Positions 1-6,487 of a stretch of 9,537 nt of DNA are shown here, in pieces. Origin of the DNA: Candidatus Odyssella thessalonicensis (GTDB lineage: Bacteria; Pseudomonadota; Alphaproteobacteria; Bin65). The notes under the pieces were generated by a model. The model made no database searches and had not been told where the DNA came from. It saw only the letters and a list, made by a program, of their open reading frames with translations. The number at the start of each line of letters is the position of its first letter. Positions within the stretch are counted from its first letter, which is position 1. The position numbers were made by a program, and so were the translations under genes. The stretch is from assembly GCA_005240015.1 (NCBI GenBank), contig SBBV01000589.1, positions 1-9,537 of the forward strand, read 5' to 3'.

Positions 1-239
1 ATGCGAAGCCGGCGCTGCATATCGGCTATCGCCATCTGGCGCTCGCCGCCGACACGCCGCTCGGCCGTGCCGGCGCGCGCTACCGCGGCCACGAATTTCA
101 TTTCTCGAGCGTCGTGCGCGAGGCGGAGGACGACCGCCTGTTCACGGTGAGCGATGCCGATGGCAGCGCACTCGCCGCCGCGGGCCTGCGCCGCGGCAGC
201 GTGTTCGGCTCATACCTGCATCTGATCGACGCCGCGTGA
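1..239 (+). CDS. cobB: Cobyrinate a,c-diamide synthase, C-terminal end (partial)
   Basis: The left edge cuts this gene; 78 codons and the TGA stop remain, read in the frame starting at base 3. The family is known to amidate the a and c side chains of (hydrogeno)cobyrinate, using glutamine and ATP, in cobalamin synthesis in the cytoplasm. What is visible is the end of the class I glutamine amidotransferase-like domain: the LHIGYR strand, the very typical RGHEFHFS block (about residues 31-38 of the fragment) and the closing GSYLHLID, whose histidine matches the conserved amidotransferase His. These three blocks in this order and spacing fit CobB/CbiA. The gene ends 5 bases from the convergent DUF350 stop, and no other cobalamin gene lies in the window, so the rest of any cob cluster would be to the left. 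The N-terminal ATP-binding domain cannot be checked. Confidence 0.85.
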   Translation, partial: AKPALHIGYRHLALAADTPLGRAGARYRGHEFHFSSVVREAEDDRLFTVSDADGSALAAAGLRRGSVFGSYLHLIDAA

Positions 240-244
240 CGCGG

Positions 245-652
245 CTACTCGATCTGGCAGGCGGCGTTCAGGATACCGATCGCCAGCGAAACCAGGCCGG
301 AGAACGCGCCGACCGAGATCTTGCCGTCCTCGATCGCTTTCGACATGCCCGGCATCATCGCCCGCGCAATGTAATAGGCGATGACCTGCACGATGAGCGC
401 CACGATGCCCCAGAACGCCACGCGCAGCAGCGTCGCGTGATGCGCGATGACGATCGCCAGCGGAAGCATGAAGCCGACGATGGCTCCGGCGAGGCTCAGC
501 GCCGCCGCGCTGTTCCCGCCGCGGATGAGCCGCATTTCGTCGTGATGCGTGACCGCGAGGTAGATGATGAAGTACGCGACGAGGAGCCCGAATCCGAGCC
601 CGAGATATTGGAAGAACGCCGGGACGCCCTTGAGGATTGCCTCCCACTCCAT
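245..652 (-). CDS. DUF350 (UPF0719-type) four-helix inner membrane protein
   Basis: A 135-residue hydrophobic protein with four predicted membrane segments, at about residues 13-35, 52-73, 79-100 and 111-131. DUF350 hallmarks are the polar stretch THHDEMRLIRGGNSAAALSL after helix 1 (charged DE, then RxGN), GFMLPLA in helix 2, and the ending SLAIGILNAAC. The length is normal for a single DUF350 unit; many family members are tandem doublings and this one is not. The biochemical function of DUF350 is not established; a role in the cell envelope or membrane stress is only a guess. The ATG at 652 has an AAGGGG Shine-Dalgarno about nine bases upstream, which supports this start. The gene diverges from the GH3 gene and converges on cobB. 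Confidence 0.88.
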   Translation of the reverse strand: MEWEAILKGVPAFFQYLGLGFGLLVAYFIIYLAVTHHDEMRLIRGGNSAAALSLAGAIVGFMLPLAIVIAHHATLLRVAFWGIVALIVQVIAYYIARAMMPGMSKAIEDGKISVGAFSGLVSLAIGILNAACQIE

Positions 653-683
653 GTGTCTTGCCCCCTTGGTGGCTTCGCCCTAA

Positions 684-698
684 GTCCGCGGCGCGGAC
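684..698. promoter_or_regulatory. Perfect dyad in the DUF350/GH3 divergent promoter region
   Basis: GTCCGC-GGC-GCGGAC is a perfect six-base inverted repeat with a three-base centre. It lies in the 120-base gap (653-772) between the divergent DUF350 and GH3 genes. A TACAAT sequence at 718-723 resembles a -10 box for the GH3 direction, but I find no good -35 at 16-18 bases spacing. The dyad could be an operator or a transcript hairpin. In DNA this GC-rich, a 15-base dyad can also arise by chance, so confidence is low. Confidence 0.3.
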
Positions 699-772
699 GC
701 CGCAGCGCGCGGCAAGCTACAATCGAACGGCTGTGCTGCCAAGGCAGGACGAACCGATGCGCCGCCCCGAAC

Positions 773-2311
773 ATGCTTGACCTGACGCCGCTCTTGAAGC
801 TCTACGCGCGCCGGCGCGCGAAGCAACTGGCACGGCTCGACGCCGTGGCGGCGCAAGAGGCGCAGCTCGCACGTCTCATGGTGGAAGCGGGCGCGACGCG
901 CTTCGGGCGCGATCACGATTTCAGCGCGATCCGCTCGCCGGCCGATTTCCGCCGCGCGGTGCCGCTCCGGAAATACGACGACATGTGGCGCGACTACTGG
1001 CGCGGCGATTTTCCGGTGCTCGACGACGTGTCGTGGCCCGGGCGCATTCCCTATTTCGCGGTCACCTCGGGCACGACCGGCGATGCCACCAAGTACATTC
1101 CCGTTTCGCACGCGATGGTGCGCTCGAACAAGAAGGCGGCGCTCGATCTTCTCGTGCATCACATCGCGAACCGCCCCGGGACGCGGCTCTTCGGCGGGCC
1201 CAATTTCATCCTGGGTGGCAGCACCGATCTCGTCGAGCGCGCCCCCGGCGTCTATTCGGGCGATCTCTCCGGCATCGCGATCAAGACGATCCCGTGGTGG
1301 GCGAAGTCGCGCAGCTTCCCGCCGATCGATCTCGCGCTCATCGCCGATTGGGAGAAGAAGATCGAGCTTCTCGCCAAGGCCGCGATCGACCTCGACATCC
1401 GCTCGATCGGCGGCACGCCGTCGTGGCTCTTGATCCTGTTCGACCGCATGGCGGCGCTGCGCGGCGAGAAACGGCTGCCGCTCAAGGAATTCTGGCCCAA
1501 TCTCGAGCTCGTCGTGCATGGCGGGGTGCATTTTGGACCCTACCAGAGCCAGTTCGATTCGCTGCTCCAGGGCTCGCACGCCGAGACGCGCGAGGGCTAC
1601 GCGGCCAGCGAAGGCTTCGTCGCGATCCAGGATCGCGGGCCGGGCGAGGGGATGCGCATGAACCTCGACACCGGCTTGTTCTACGAGTTCGTGCCGGTGG
1701 AGGAGCTTGGCGGCGCCAATCCCACGCGCCACTGGATCGGCGATGCCGAGCTCGACGTGAACTACGCGATCGCGGTGACGAGCTGCGCCGGCGTCTTCGC
1801 CTATCTCATCGGCGACACGGTGCGCCTCGTCGCGCGCGATCCGCCGCGCCTGCTCGTCACCGGCCGCACCGCCTACAGCCTCTCCGCCTTCGGTGAGCAT
1901 TTGATCGGGGAGGAGATCGAGGAAGCGGTGAGCCGCGCCGCCGCCGCGATCGGAGCGGCGGTGAACGACTACTCGGTCGGCGCGGTCTTTCCCGAGAAGC
2001 CCGGCGAGCTCGGCGGCCATCTCTACGTGGCAGAATTCGCCGCTGGGCCGCCCGGTGACCAAGCACTCGCCGCCTTCGCCGTCGCGATCGACAAATACCT
2101 GCTCGAGAAGAACGACGACTACGCCGGCCACCGCTCGGGCGGCTTCGGCATGAAGCCGCCGGCGATCCTGGTGATGCCGCCGGGCGGCTTCGCGGCCTGG
2201 ATGAAATCACGCGGCCGGCTCGGCGGCCAGAACAAGGTGCCGCGCATCATCAACGACCAGGCGCTGTTCGCGGGGCTGCGCAAGTTCGCCGAGACGTTCA
2301 AATCTTTGTAG
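773..2311 (+). CDS. GH3 auxin-responsive promoter family protein (acyl-adenylate/amidosynthetase-like)
   Basis: 512 residues, normal length for a bacterial GH3 protein of the ANL superfamily. These enzymes activate a carboxylate with ATP as an acyl-adenylate; plant members then join it to an amino acid. ANL motifs appear in order: phosphate-binding TSGTTG at 98-103, YAASEG at 276-281, IGD at 346-348 before the hinge, GRT at 364-366, and C-terminal GGQNKVPRI with the likely catalytic Lys488. All key motifs look intact. The MLDLTPLLKLYARRR opening is typical for bacterial homologues, so I place the start at 773 although the frame stays open far upstream. No clear Shine-Dalgarno sits at 773; AAGGCAGG at 741-748 is better placed for an out-of-frame ATG at 757 that encodes only seven codons and overlaps this start. 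The substrate is unknown, and nothing nearby suggests auxin or jasmonate chemistry. The TAG stop lies inside a dispersed repeat. Confidence 0.88.
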   Translation: MLDLTPLLKLYARRRAKQLARLDAVAAQEAQLARLMVEAGATRFGRDHDFSAIRSPADFRRAVPLRKYDDMWRDYWRGDFPVLDDVSWPGRIPYFAVTSGTTGDATKYIPVSHAMVRSNKKAALDLLVHHIANRPGTRLFGGPNFILGGSTDLVERAPGVYSGDLSGIAIKTIPWWAKSRSFPPIDLALIADWEKKIELLAKAAIDLDIRSIGGTPSWLLILFDRMAALRGEKRLPLKEFWPNLELVVHGGVHFGPYQSQFDSLLQGSHAETREGYAASEGFVAIQDRGPGEGMRMNLDTGLFYEFVPVEELGGANPTRHWIGDAELDVNYAIAVTSCAGVFAYLIGDTVRLVARDPPRLLVTGRTAYSLSAFGEHLIGEEIEEAVSRAAAAIGAAVNDYSVGAVFPEKPGELGGHLYVAEFAAGPPGDQALAAFAVAIDKYLLEKNDDYAGHRSGGFGMKPPAILVMPPGGFAAWMKSRGRLGGQNKVPRIINDQALFAGLRKFAETFKSL

Positions 2312-2408
2312 GGGCGGGTCTCCCACCCGCCCGACAGCGGCGCCGCCGACAAGACCCGCGTCCGCACGCCGTTCAGGCTCCGGCGGGCGGGTCGGGACCC
2401 GCGCCTAC
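2308..2408. repeat. Paired GC-rich inverted repeat (REP/REPIN-like) at the GH3 3' end
   Basis: The left arm (2308-2333) and the reverse complement of the right arm (2384-2408) match over about 25 bases with few differences: both begin GTAGG(G/C)GCGGGTC and continue to ACCCGCCC. Each arm is also a hairpin. GGGCGGGT (2312-2319) pairs perfectly with ACCCGCCC (2325-2332) around a five-base loop, and GCGGGT (2387-2392) pairs with ACCCGC (2397-2402). The roughly 50-base spacer is unrelated sequence. This paired-palindrome layout is that of REPIN-like non-coding repeats. It may also act as a transcription barrier or mRNA 3' stabiliser after GH3, although no T-run follows. The first arm contributes the TAG stop codon of the GH3 gene. 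Confidence 0.75.
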
Positions 2409-2421
2409 GATGATTGGGCGG

Positions 2422-2436
2422 TTAACACTTCATTAG
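2422..2436. promoter_or_regulatory. Possible CtrA-like box (TTAA-N7-TTAG)
   Basis: TTAACACTTCATTAG lies in a short AT-rich island between the GH3-end repeat and the GT87 gene. It matches the alphaproteobacterial CtrA consensus TTAA-N7-TTAA with one mismatch in the second half-site. It starts 61 bases upstream of the GT87 start codon, a reasonable place for a regulator or promoter element. A single one-mismatch match is weak evidence; the island could equally hold a -10 region. Confidence 0.22.
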
Positions 2437-2482
2437 CCAAACCCGGGCAGAACGGGCGTGGGGCAGCGGCGGGGCGCAGCGC

Positions 2483-3706
2483 ATGCGCGCGACCTTCAAC
2501 GAGGAGTGGCTGAACGGGGCGCGGCTCGCGGCCTATCCGCGCATTTTCCTCGTCCTCTATGCGGCGCTAGCCACCGGCTGGTTCCTGCTGAGCAAGGATT
2601 TGCTGGACGGCTCCGGCAAGCCGCTCGGCTACGATTTCATCGCGTTCTGGACCGCGTCGGATCTGGCGCTCCAAGGCCGCGCGATCGACGCCTACGACAT
2701 CGAGAAGATCTTCGCGGCCGCGCAGACCGTCGCACCCGGCGTGCGCTATCTCTTCGCCTGGCACTATCCGCCGGTGTTCCACCTAGCGGTGCTGCCGCTG
2801 GCGCTGCTGCCCTATCTCTGGTCCTACGCGCTCTGGGCCGCCGCGACCCTGGCGCTCTATCTCGGCGTGCTGCGCCGGCTCGTGCCCGGTCCCTACACGA
2901 TCTGGCTGCTGCTCGCCTTCCCGGCGGCGTTCCTCAACCTCATGCACGGCCAGAACGGCTTCATCACGGCGGCGCTGCTGGCCGCGGCCTGCATGAACCT
3001 GGAGAAGCGGCCGGCGCTGGCCGGACTCTTCATCGGCCTCCTCTGCTACAAGCCGCAGCTCGGCCTGCTGCTGCCGCTGGTGCTGATCGCCGGCCGGCAC
3101 TGGCGCGCATTCTTCTCCGCCGCGGCGACGACCATCACGGCCTGCGCCGCGGCGACGCTCGTCTTCGGCATCGAGAACTGGGTCGCATTCTGGAACAATC
3201 TTCCGATCCAGCAGCAGAATCTCGAGGAAGGGCTTCTCTATCTCTTCAAGATGCCGACGGTCTTCGCCGCGGCGCGCCTCGTCGGCGGCGGCATCACGCT
3301 CGCCTACCTGCTGCAGGCCGCGGTGGCACTCGCGGTGGCAGCCCTCACGGTCCATGCCTGGTATCGCCGCGCCGGCACGCTTGAACTGCGCGCCTCGCTG
3401 CTCGCCGCAGCGCTTGCGCTGATCTCGCCCTACGCCTACGACTACGACATGGTCGTTCTCGCGCTGCCGATCGCGCTGCTCGCGGCCGACGGCCTCAAGA
3501 ACGGCTGGATGCCCGGCATGCGCACGATGCTCGCGGCTGTGTGGATCGCGCCGCTCGTGCTGCCGGTGCTCGCCGAGCACGCGCGGCTGCAGCTCATGCC
3601 CGTGCTGCTGGCGGCGTTCTTCGCGCTGATCTGGCGACGCACTTCGCTTCGTCATGCTGAGCGAAGCGAAGGATCTAGCTTCCGCGCCAATACCGTCGGC
3701 GGTTGA
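2483..3706 (+). CDS. GT87 (DUF2029) family polytopic membrane glycosyltransferase
   Basis: 407 residues with about ten hydrophobic segments, in the inner membrane. The family is related to polyprenol-phosphate-mannose-dependent mannosyltransferases, which use a lipid-linked sugar donor on the outer face of the membrane. Family blocks are visible: YDFIAFWTAS (50-59) with the acidic residue expected in the first loop, then AYD at 70-72, HYPP (94-97), GQNGF (156-160) followed by AGLFIGLLCYKPQLGLLLPL ending near 199, and SPYAYDYDM late in the protein. The acceptor is unknown; no neighbouring glycan cluster tells. The ATG at 2483 has only a weak GGCGGGG upstream. The C-terminus is odd: from about residue 387 (SLRHAERSEGSSFRANTVGG) the reading frame runs through a dispersed inverted repeat at 3642-3737, so these 20 or so residues are probably a late addition. 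The family is clear, the exact reaction is not. Confidence 0.83.
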   Translation: MRATFNEEWLNGARLAAYPRIFLVLYAALATGWFLLSKDLLDGSGKPLGYDFIAFWTASDLALQGRAIDAYDIEKIFAAAQTVAPGVRYLFAWHYPPVFHLAVLPLALLPYLWSYALWAAATLALYLGVLRRLVPGPYTIWLLLAFPAAFLNLMHGQNGFITAALLAAACMNLEKRPALAGLFIGLLCYKPQLGLLLPLVLIAGRHWRAFFSAAATTITACAAATLVFGIENWVAFWNNLPIQQQNLEEGLLYLFKMPTVFAAARLVGGGITLAYLLQAAVALAVAALTVHAWYRRAGTLELRASLLAAALALISPYAYDYDMVVLALPIALLAADGLKNGWMPGMRTMLAAVWIAPLVLPVLAEHARLQLMPVLLAAFFALIWRRTSLRHAERSEGSSFRANTVGG

Positions 3707-3737
3707 AGCTGGGTCCTTCGCTTCGCTCACGATGACG
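3642..3737. repeat. Paired inverted repeat (TGAGCGAAGCGAAGGA family) at the GT87 3' end
   Basis: The left arm at 3650-3675 (CGTCATGCTGAGCGAAGCGA, then AGGATC) is matched by the reverse complement of 3713-3737 with only a two-base swap (GC versus CG) and one small difference near the end. The spacer adds further pairing: AGCTTC at 3677-3682 against GAAGCT at 3705-3710. Within the left end, CTTCGCTTCG (3642-3651) pairs perfectly with CGAAGCGAAG (3662-3671), a ten-base stem with a ten-base loop. This is a known kind of dispersed bacterial palindrome. It lies between the convergent GT87 and NADH dehydrogenase genes and could end transcription from both sides. It also encodes the GT87 C-terminal tail and its stop codon. 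Confidence 0.8.
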
Positions 3738-3752
3738 TTGCAGGGACGCGCG

Positions 3753-5165
3753 TCAATCGTCGGGCCCGCCGCCGGTGATGAGGCGGGAGCCGCGCTGGAA
3801 GGTGAGATAGGACCAGAACCAGTCCAGCATCACCGTGAGGCGGTTGCGGAAGCCGATCAGGAAGAAGATGTGTGCGGCGCCCCAGAGCCACCAGGCCGGG
3901 TTTCCGCGCAGGCGCAGCCAGCCGAAATCGACGACCGCGGCCTTGCGCCCGATCGTGGCGAGATTGCCGGCGTGGCGGTAGCGGAAGGGGCCGGGGTGAT
4001 CGCGGCCCTTCAAGCGCGCTTTGATCGCGGCGGCGGCGTAGGCGCCGGCCTGCTTCGCGGCGGGCGCGATGCCGGGCACCTGCTGGTCTTTCCGGTCCTT
4101 CATCGCGGCGGTGTCGCCGATGACGAAGATCTCGGGATGGCCGGGCAGCGTGAGGTCGGCGTTGACGATCACGCGCCCGACCTTGTCCTTGGCGGCGCCG
4201 AGCCACTTCGCGGCGGGCGAGGCCGCGACGCCGGCGGCCCACAGCACGGTGCGTGTTTCGATCCGCTCGGCGCCGACCATGACGTGATCGTCGGCGACCG
4301 CGGTGACCGCCGTGCCGGTGCGCACCTCGGCGCCGAGGCGCACCAGCGCGCGCTGGGCCGCGCTCGAGAGGCTCTGCGGAAACACCGGCAGGATGCGCGG
4401 GCCGGCTTCGACCAGGATGATGCGCGCGTGCCGCGGGTCGATGTTGCGGAAGTCGCGCGCCAACGCGGTCTTGGCAAGCTCGGCGATGGCGCCGGCGATC
4501 TCGACGCCGGTCGGGCCGCCGCCGATGACGACGAAGGTCAGGAGCCGGTCGCGCTCGGCGGGGTCGGTTTCGGTCTCCGCCTTCTCGAACGCGATCAGGA
4601 TGCGGCGGCGGATGTCGGTGGCGTCCTCGATCTTCTTCAAGCCGGGCGCGAACGGTTCCCACTCGTCGTGGCCGAAGTAAGCGTGGCGCGCGCCGGTGGC
4701 GACGACGAGGTAGTCGTAATGCACGGGCGGCGCGCCGGCCGCGACGACGAGCTTCGCCGCCTTGTCGATGCTCGAAACCTTGCCCATCAGCACGGTGGCG
4801 TTGCGCTGGCTGCGCAGGATGCCGCGGATCGGGCTCGCGATCTGCGCGGGCGAGAGGCCGGCCGTGGCCACCTGGTAGAGCAGCGGCTGGAACAGGTGGT
4901 AGTTGCGCTTGTCGACGATGGTGATGTCGACCGGCGCCTTCCGGAGCGCATACGCGGCCGCGAGCCCGCCGAACCCCGCGCCGATGATTACCACCTGCGG
5001 CCGGCGCGGCCGCGTCTCGGGTTGGCGCACGGTCGGCATCGCGGCGGCGGGCGCCGCGCCAGACGTGCTATCGACGGTCGAGGCCGGGTTGTCGCGCATG
5101 GCCTTGCTCGACGGCTTCACCGTGGAGATGGGGCCTTTGGCGGCGCGGATCAATACGGGGATCAT
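3753..5165 (-). CDS. ndh: Type II NADH:quinone dehydrogenase (NDH-2), FAD-dependent
   Basis: 470 residues from the chosen start. NDH-2 oxidises NADH on the inner face of the membrane and passes electrons through FAD to quinone without pumping protons. Visible parts: FAD-binding GAGFGG at 62-67; NYHLFQPLLYQVATAGL near 88-104, typical of NDH-2; the second dinucleotide fold GGGPTGVEIAG at 215-225; FAD-contacting IGDTAAM at 349-355; AKQAGAY at 370-376 in the quinone-site region; and a C-terminal aromatic membrane-binding part WWLWGAAHIFFLIGFRNRL at 425-443. The start is uncertain. The frame is open to 5255, but that part is low-complexity and overlaps the upstream gene. ATG 5165 lies seven bases after that gene's stop and keeps G/C-rich third positions; ATG 5099 and 5039 are alternatives. 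Any of 5165 or 5099 gives an unusually long N-terminal tail. It is the last gene of the bdhA-led set. Confidence 0.87.
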   Translation of the reverse strand: MIPVLIRAAKGPISTVKPSSKAMRDNPASTVDSTSGAAPAAAMPTVRQPETRPRRPQVVIIGAGFGGLAAAYALRKAPVDITIVDKRNYHLFQPLLYQVATAGLSPAQIASPIRGILRSQRNATVLMGKVSSIDKAAKLVVAAGAPPVHYDYLVVATGARHAYFGHDEWEPFAPGLKKIEDATDIRRRILIAFEKAETETDPAERDRLLTFVVIGGGPTGVEIAGAIAELAKTALARDFRNIDPRHARIILVEAGPRILPVFPQSLSSAAQRALVRLGAEVRTGTAVTAVADDHVMVGAERIETRTVLWAAGVAASPAAKWLGAAKDKVGRVIVNADLTLPGHPEIFVIGDTAAMKDRKDQQVPGIAPAAKQAGAYAAAAIKARLKGRDHPGPFRYRHAGNLATIGRKAAVVDFGWLRLRGNPAWWLWGAAHIFFLIGFRNRLTVMLDWFWSYLTFQRGSRLITGGGPDD

Positions 5166-5172
5166 GGTCCGC

Positions 5173-5364
5173 TCACGCGCCGATGCCGAGGCCGACGCCG
5201 AGCTTGATGAGCCGCCGCTTGAGTTCGTCGTTGAGCGCCGCGGCGCGCCGCGCATAGGCGGAAAGGCGCCGGCGCGCGATCACGCTCGCGGCCGCATAGC
5301 CGAGGAAGAACGCGCCGGCGGTGGCGACGAGCGCGGTCACGATGGCGACGATCGCCAGCAGCAT
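5173..5364 (-). CDS. Small single-helix membrane protein, unknown function
   Basis: 63 residues: a hydrophobic helix at about 3-30 (MLLAIVAIVTALVATAGAFF and on), then RRR and a basic, amphipathic helix at about 33-55, ending in GVGLGIGA. The positive-inside rule suggests N-terminus out and basic tail in the cytoplasm. I recognise no family. The start at 5364 is well supported: GAGGGAG (5373-5379) lies about eight bases upstream and overlaps the TGA stop of the patatin gene, a sign of translational coupling. The frame extends further upstream to 5457, but that would overlap the patatin coding end and give a non-hydrophobic leader. The gene is followed seven bases later by NDH-2. Its position suggests a role with a membrane-bound neighbour, such as anchoring or assembly, which is inference only. 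Confidence 0.65.
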   Translation of the reverse strand: MLLAIVAIVTALVATAGAFFLGYAAASVIARRRLSAYARRAAALNDELKRRLIKLGVGLGIGA

Positions 5365-5377
5365 GGCGGTTTCTCCC

Positions 5378-6463
5378 TCAGAGATAGGTGGCGCGGATGT
5401 CGACCGTCGATTCGCGCCCGAGCTTCTTCCAGTGTTCCTTGAGCCAGGCATCGGCATGGGCGCGGCCGGTCTCGCGCAGCGCAGTCAGGAATTCCCAATC
5501 GGCGTTGAGCTTGCTGGTGTGGCCGAGCTCGTTCATCGCCTCGTTGGCGGCGATGCTATGGATCAGCATGCGCTTCAGGTTCGACTTGAGCTGGCCGCTG
5601 TCGATCAGCTTGGTCACGAAACTGATCGCGCGCATCTCGCGCATCAGCGAGGAGTTGAAGCTGATCTCGTTGATGCGGTTCAGGATCTCCGCCGCCGTGT
5701 GCGGCATGTGCTTGCGCTCGAGCGGATTGATGTGGACGATCAGGACGTCCGTGCTTTCGCATTCGTAGATCAGCGGAAAAATGCAGGGATTGCCCATGTA
5801 GCCGCCGTCCCAGTAGGGATCGCCGTCGATCTCCACCGCCTGGAACAGGAACGGCAAGCAGGCCGACGCGAGGACGGAGTCGAGCGTGATTTCATTGTTG
5901 GCGAAGACGCGAACCTTGCCGGTGCGCACGTTGGTGGCGGAGAGGAACAGCTTCACCGGGCAGCAGGTCGTGCGCAGCCGCTCGAAGTCCACCGACTCGG
6001 CGAGCACGTCGTGCAGCGGATTGTAGTTGAGCGGGTTGAACTGGTAGGGCGAGAGCACGCGCGAGAGCATGTCGAAGAGCATGAATGCCGGCGACCATTC
6101 GAGCGCCTTGTTGCCGACGAGGCGGTCGAGCGCCGTCGGCTGCAGCGGCCCGAACGCCGCCGCGTGGCTCACGCGCCGCCAGAAATTGGCGAGCGCCGTC
6201 TTCGCACCCTCGCGCCCGCCCTCGGCGAGGCCATAGGCGAACACCGACGCGTTCATGGCGCCGGCGCTGGTGGCGCTGATGCCGTCGAAACCGAGTTTCT
6301 CCTCCTCGACGAGGCGGTCGAGCACGCCCCAGGTGAAGGCGCCATGCGCGTCGCCGCCCTGGAGGGCGAGGTTGATTATCTTCGTGCCCGCGACCTTGGC
6401 GTGGCTGTGGTGCTTGTGCGCGTCCTCGCGGGTCTCGGCGCACGTATCGCTCATCGCGTCCAT
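5378..6463 (-). CDS. Patatin-like phospholipase family hydrolase
   Basis: 361 residues. Patatins are Ser-Asp dyad lipid acyl hydrolases. The oxyanion region is LALQGGDAHGAFTWGVLD (33-49, GGDAHG at 36-41), the nucleophile Ser66 lies in ISATSAGAMNA (62-72), and the dyad Asp219 is in YWDGGYMGNP. Two positions differ from the commonest patatin form: the oxyanion motif is GGDAHG rather than GGGxxG, and the elbow is ATSAG rather than GTSAG. The dyad itself is intact, so activity is likely. No signal peptide is seen and the N-terminus is His-rich (HKHHSH, 16-21), so the protein is probably cytosolic. I chose ATG 6463 because AGGGGG (6472-6477) lies about nine bases upstream; ATG 6481 has no such site. 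It follows bdhA by 24 bases, which suggests a substrate connected with 3-hydroxybutyrate, perhaps polymer or oligomer; the sequence does not prove that. Confidence 0.87.
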   Translation of the reverse strand: MDAMSDTCAETREDAHKHHSHAKVAGTKIINLALQGGDAHGAFTWGVLDRLVEEEKLGFDGISATSAGAMNASVFAYGLAEGGREGAKTALANFWRRVSHAAAFGPLQPTALDRLVGNKALEWSPAFMLFDMLSRVLSPYQFNPLNYNPLHDVLAESVDFERLRTTCCPVKLFLSATNVRTGKVRVFANNEITLDSVLASACLPFLFQAVEIDGDPYWDGGYMGNPCIFPLIYECESTDVLIVHINPLERKHMPHTAAEILNRINEISFNSSLMREMRAISFVTKLIDSGQLKSNLKRMLIHSIAANEAMNELGHTSKLNADWEFLTALRETGRAHADAWLKEHWKKLGRESTVDIRATYL

Positions 6464-6471
6464 GGGCGTGT

Positions 6472-6477
6472 CCCCCT
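6472..6477 (-). promoter_or_regulatory. Shine-Dalgarno deciding the patatin start
   Basis: AGGGGG on the minus strand, followed by GACACGCCC and then ATG 6463. The longer reading frame begins at ATG 6481, only six bases after the bdhA stop, and has no purine-rich site before it. The site therefore favours 6463 over 6481. Confidence 0.6.
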
Positions 6478-6487
6478 GCATCGCGTT

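Noticed and set aside
236..772. Upstream extension of the GH3 frame, giving a 691-residue protein
   Set aside because: The extension lies antisense over the DUF350 gene and the intergenic region, is charged low-complexity sequence, and the family-typical N-terminus starts at 773.
680..2131. Minus-strand open frame of 483 codons opposite GH3
   Set aside because: Shadow of GH3, rich in Arg, Glu, Asp and His without domain features.
3654..5207. Plus-strand open frame of 517 codons opposite NDH-2
   Set aside because: It is a GC-rich shadow of the NDH-2 gene; its translation is repetitive in Gly, Ala, Arg and Asp and has no recognisable domain, while the minus strand encodes clear NDH-2 motifs.
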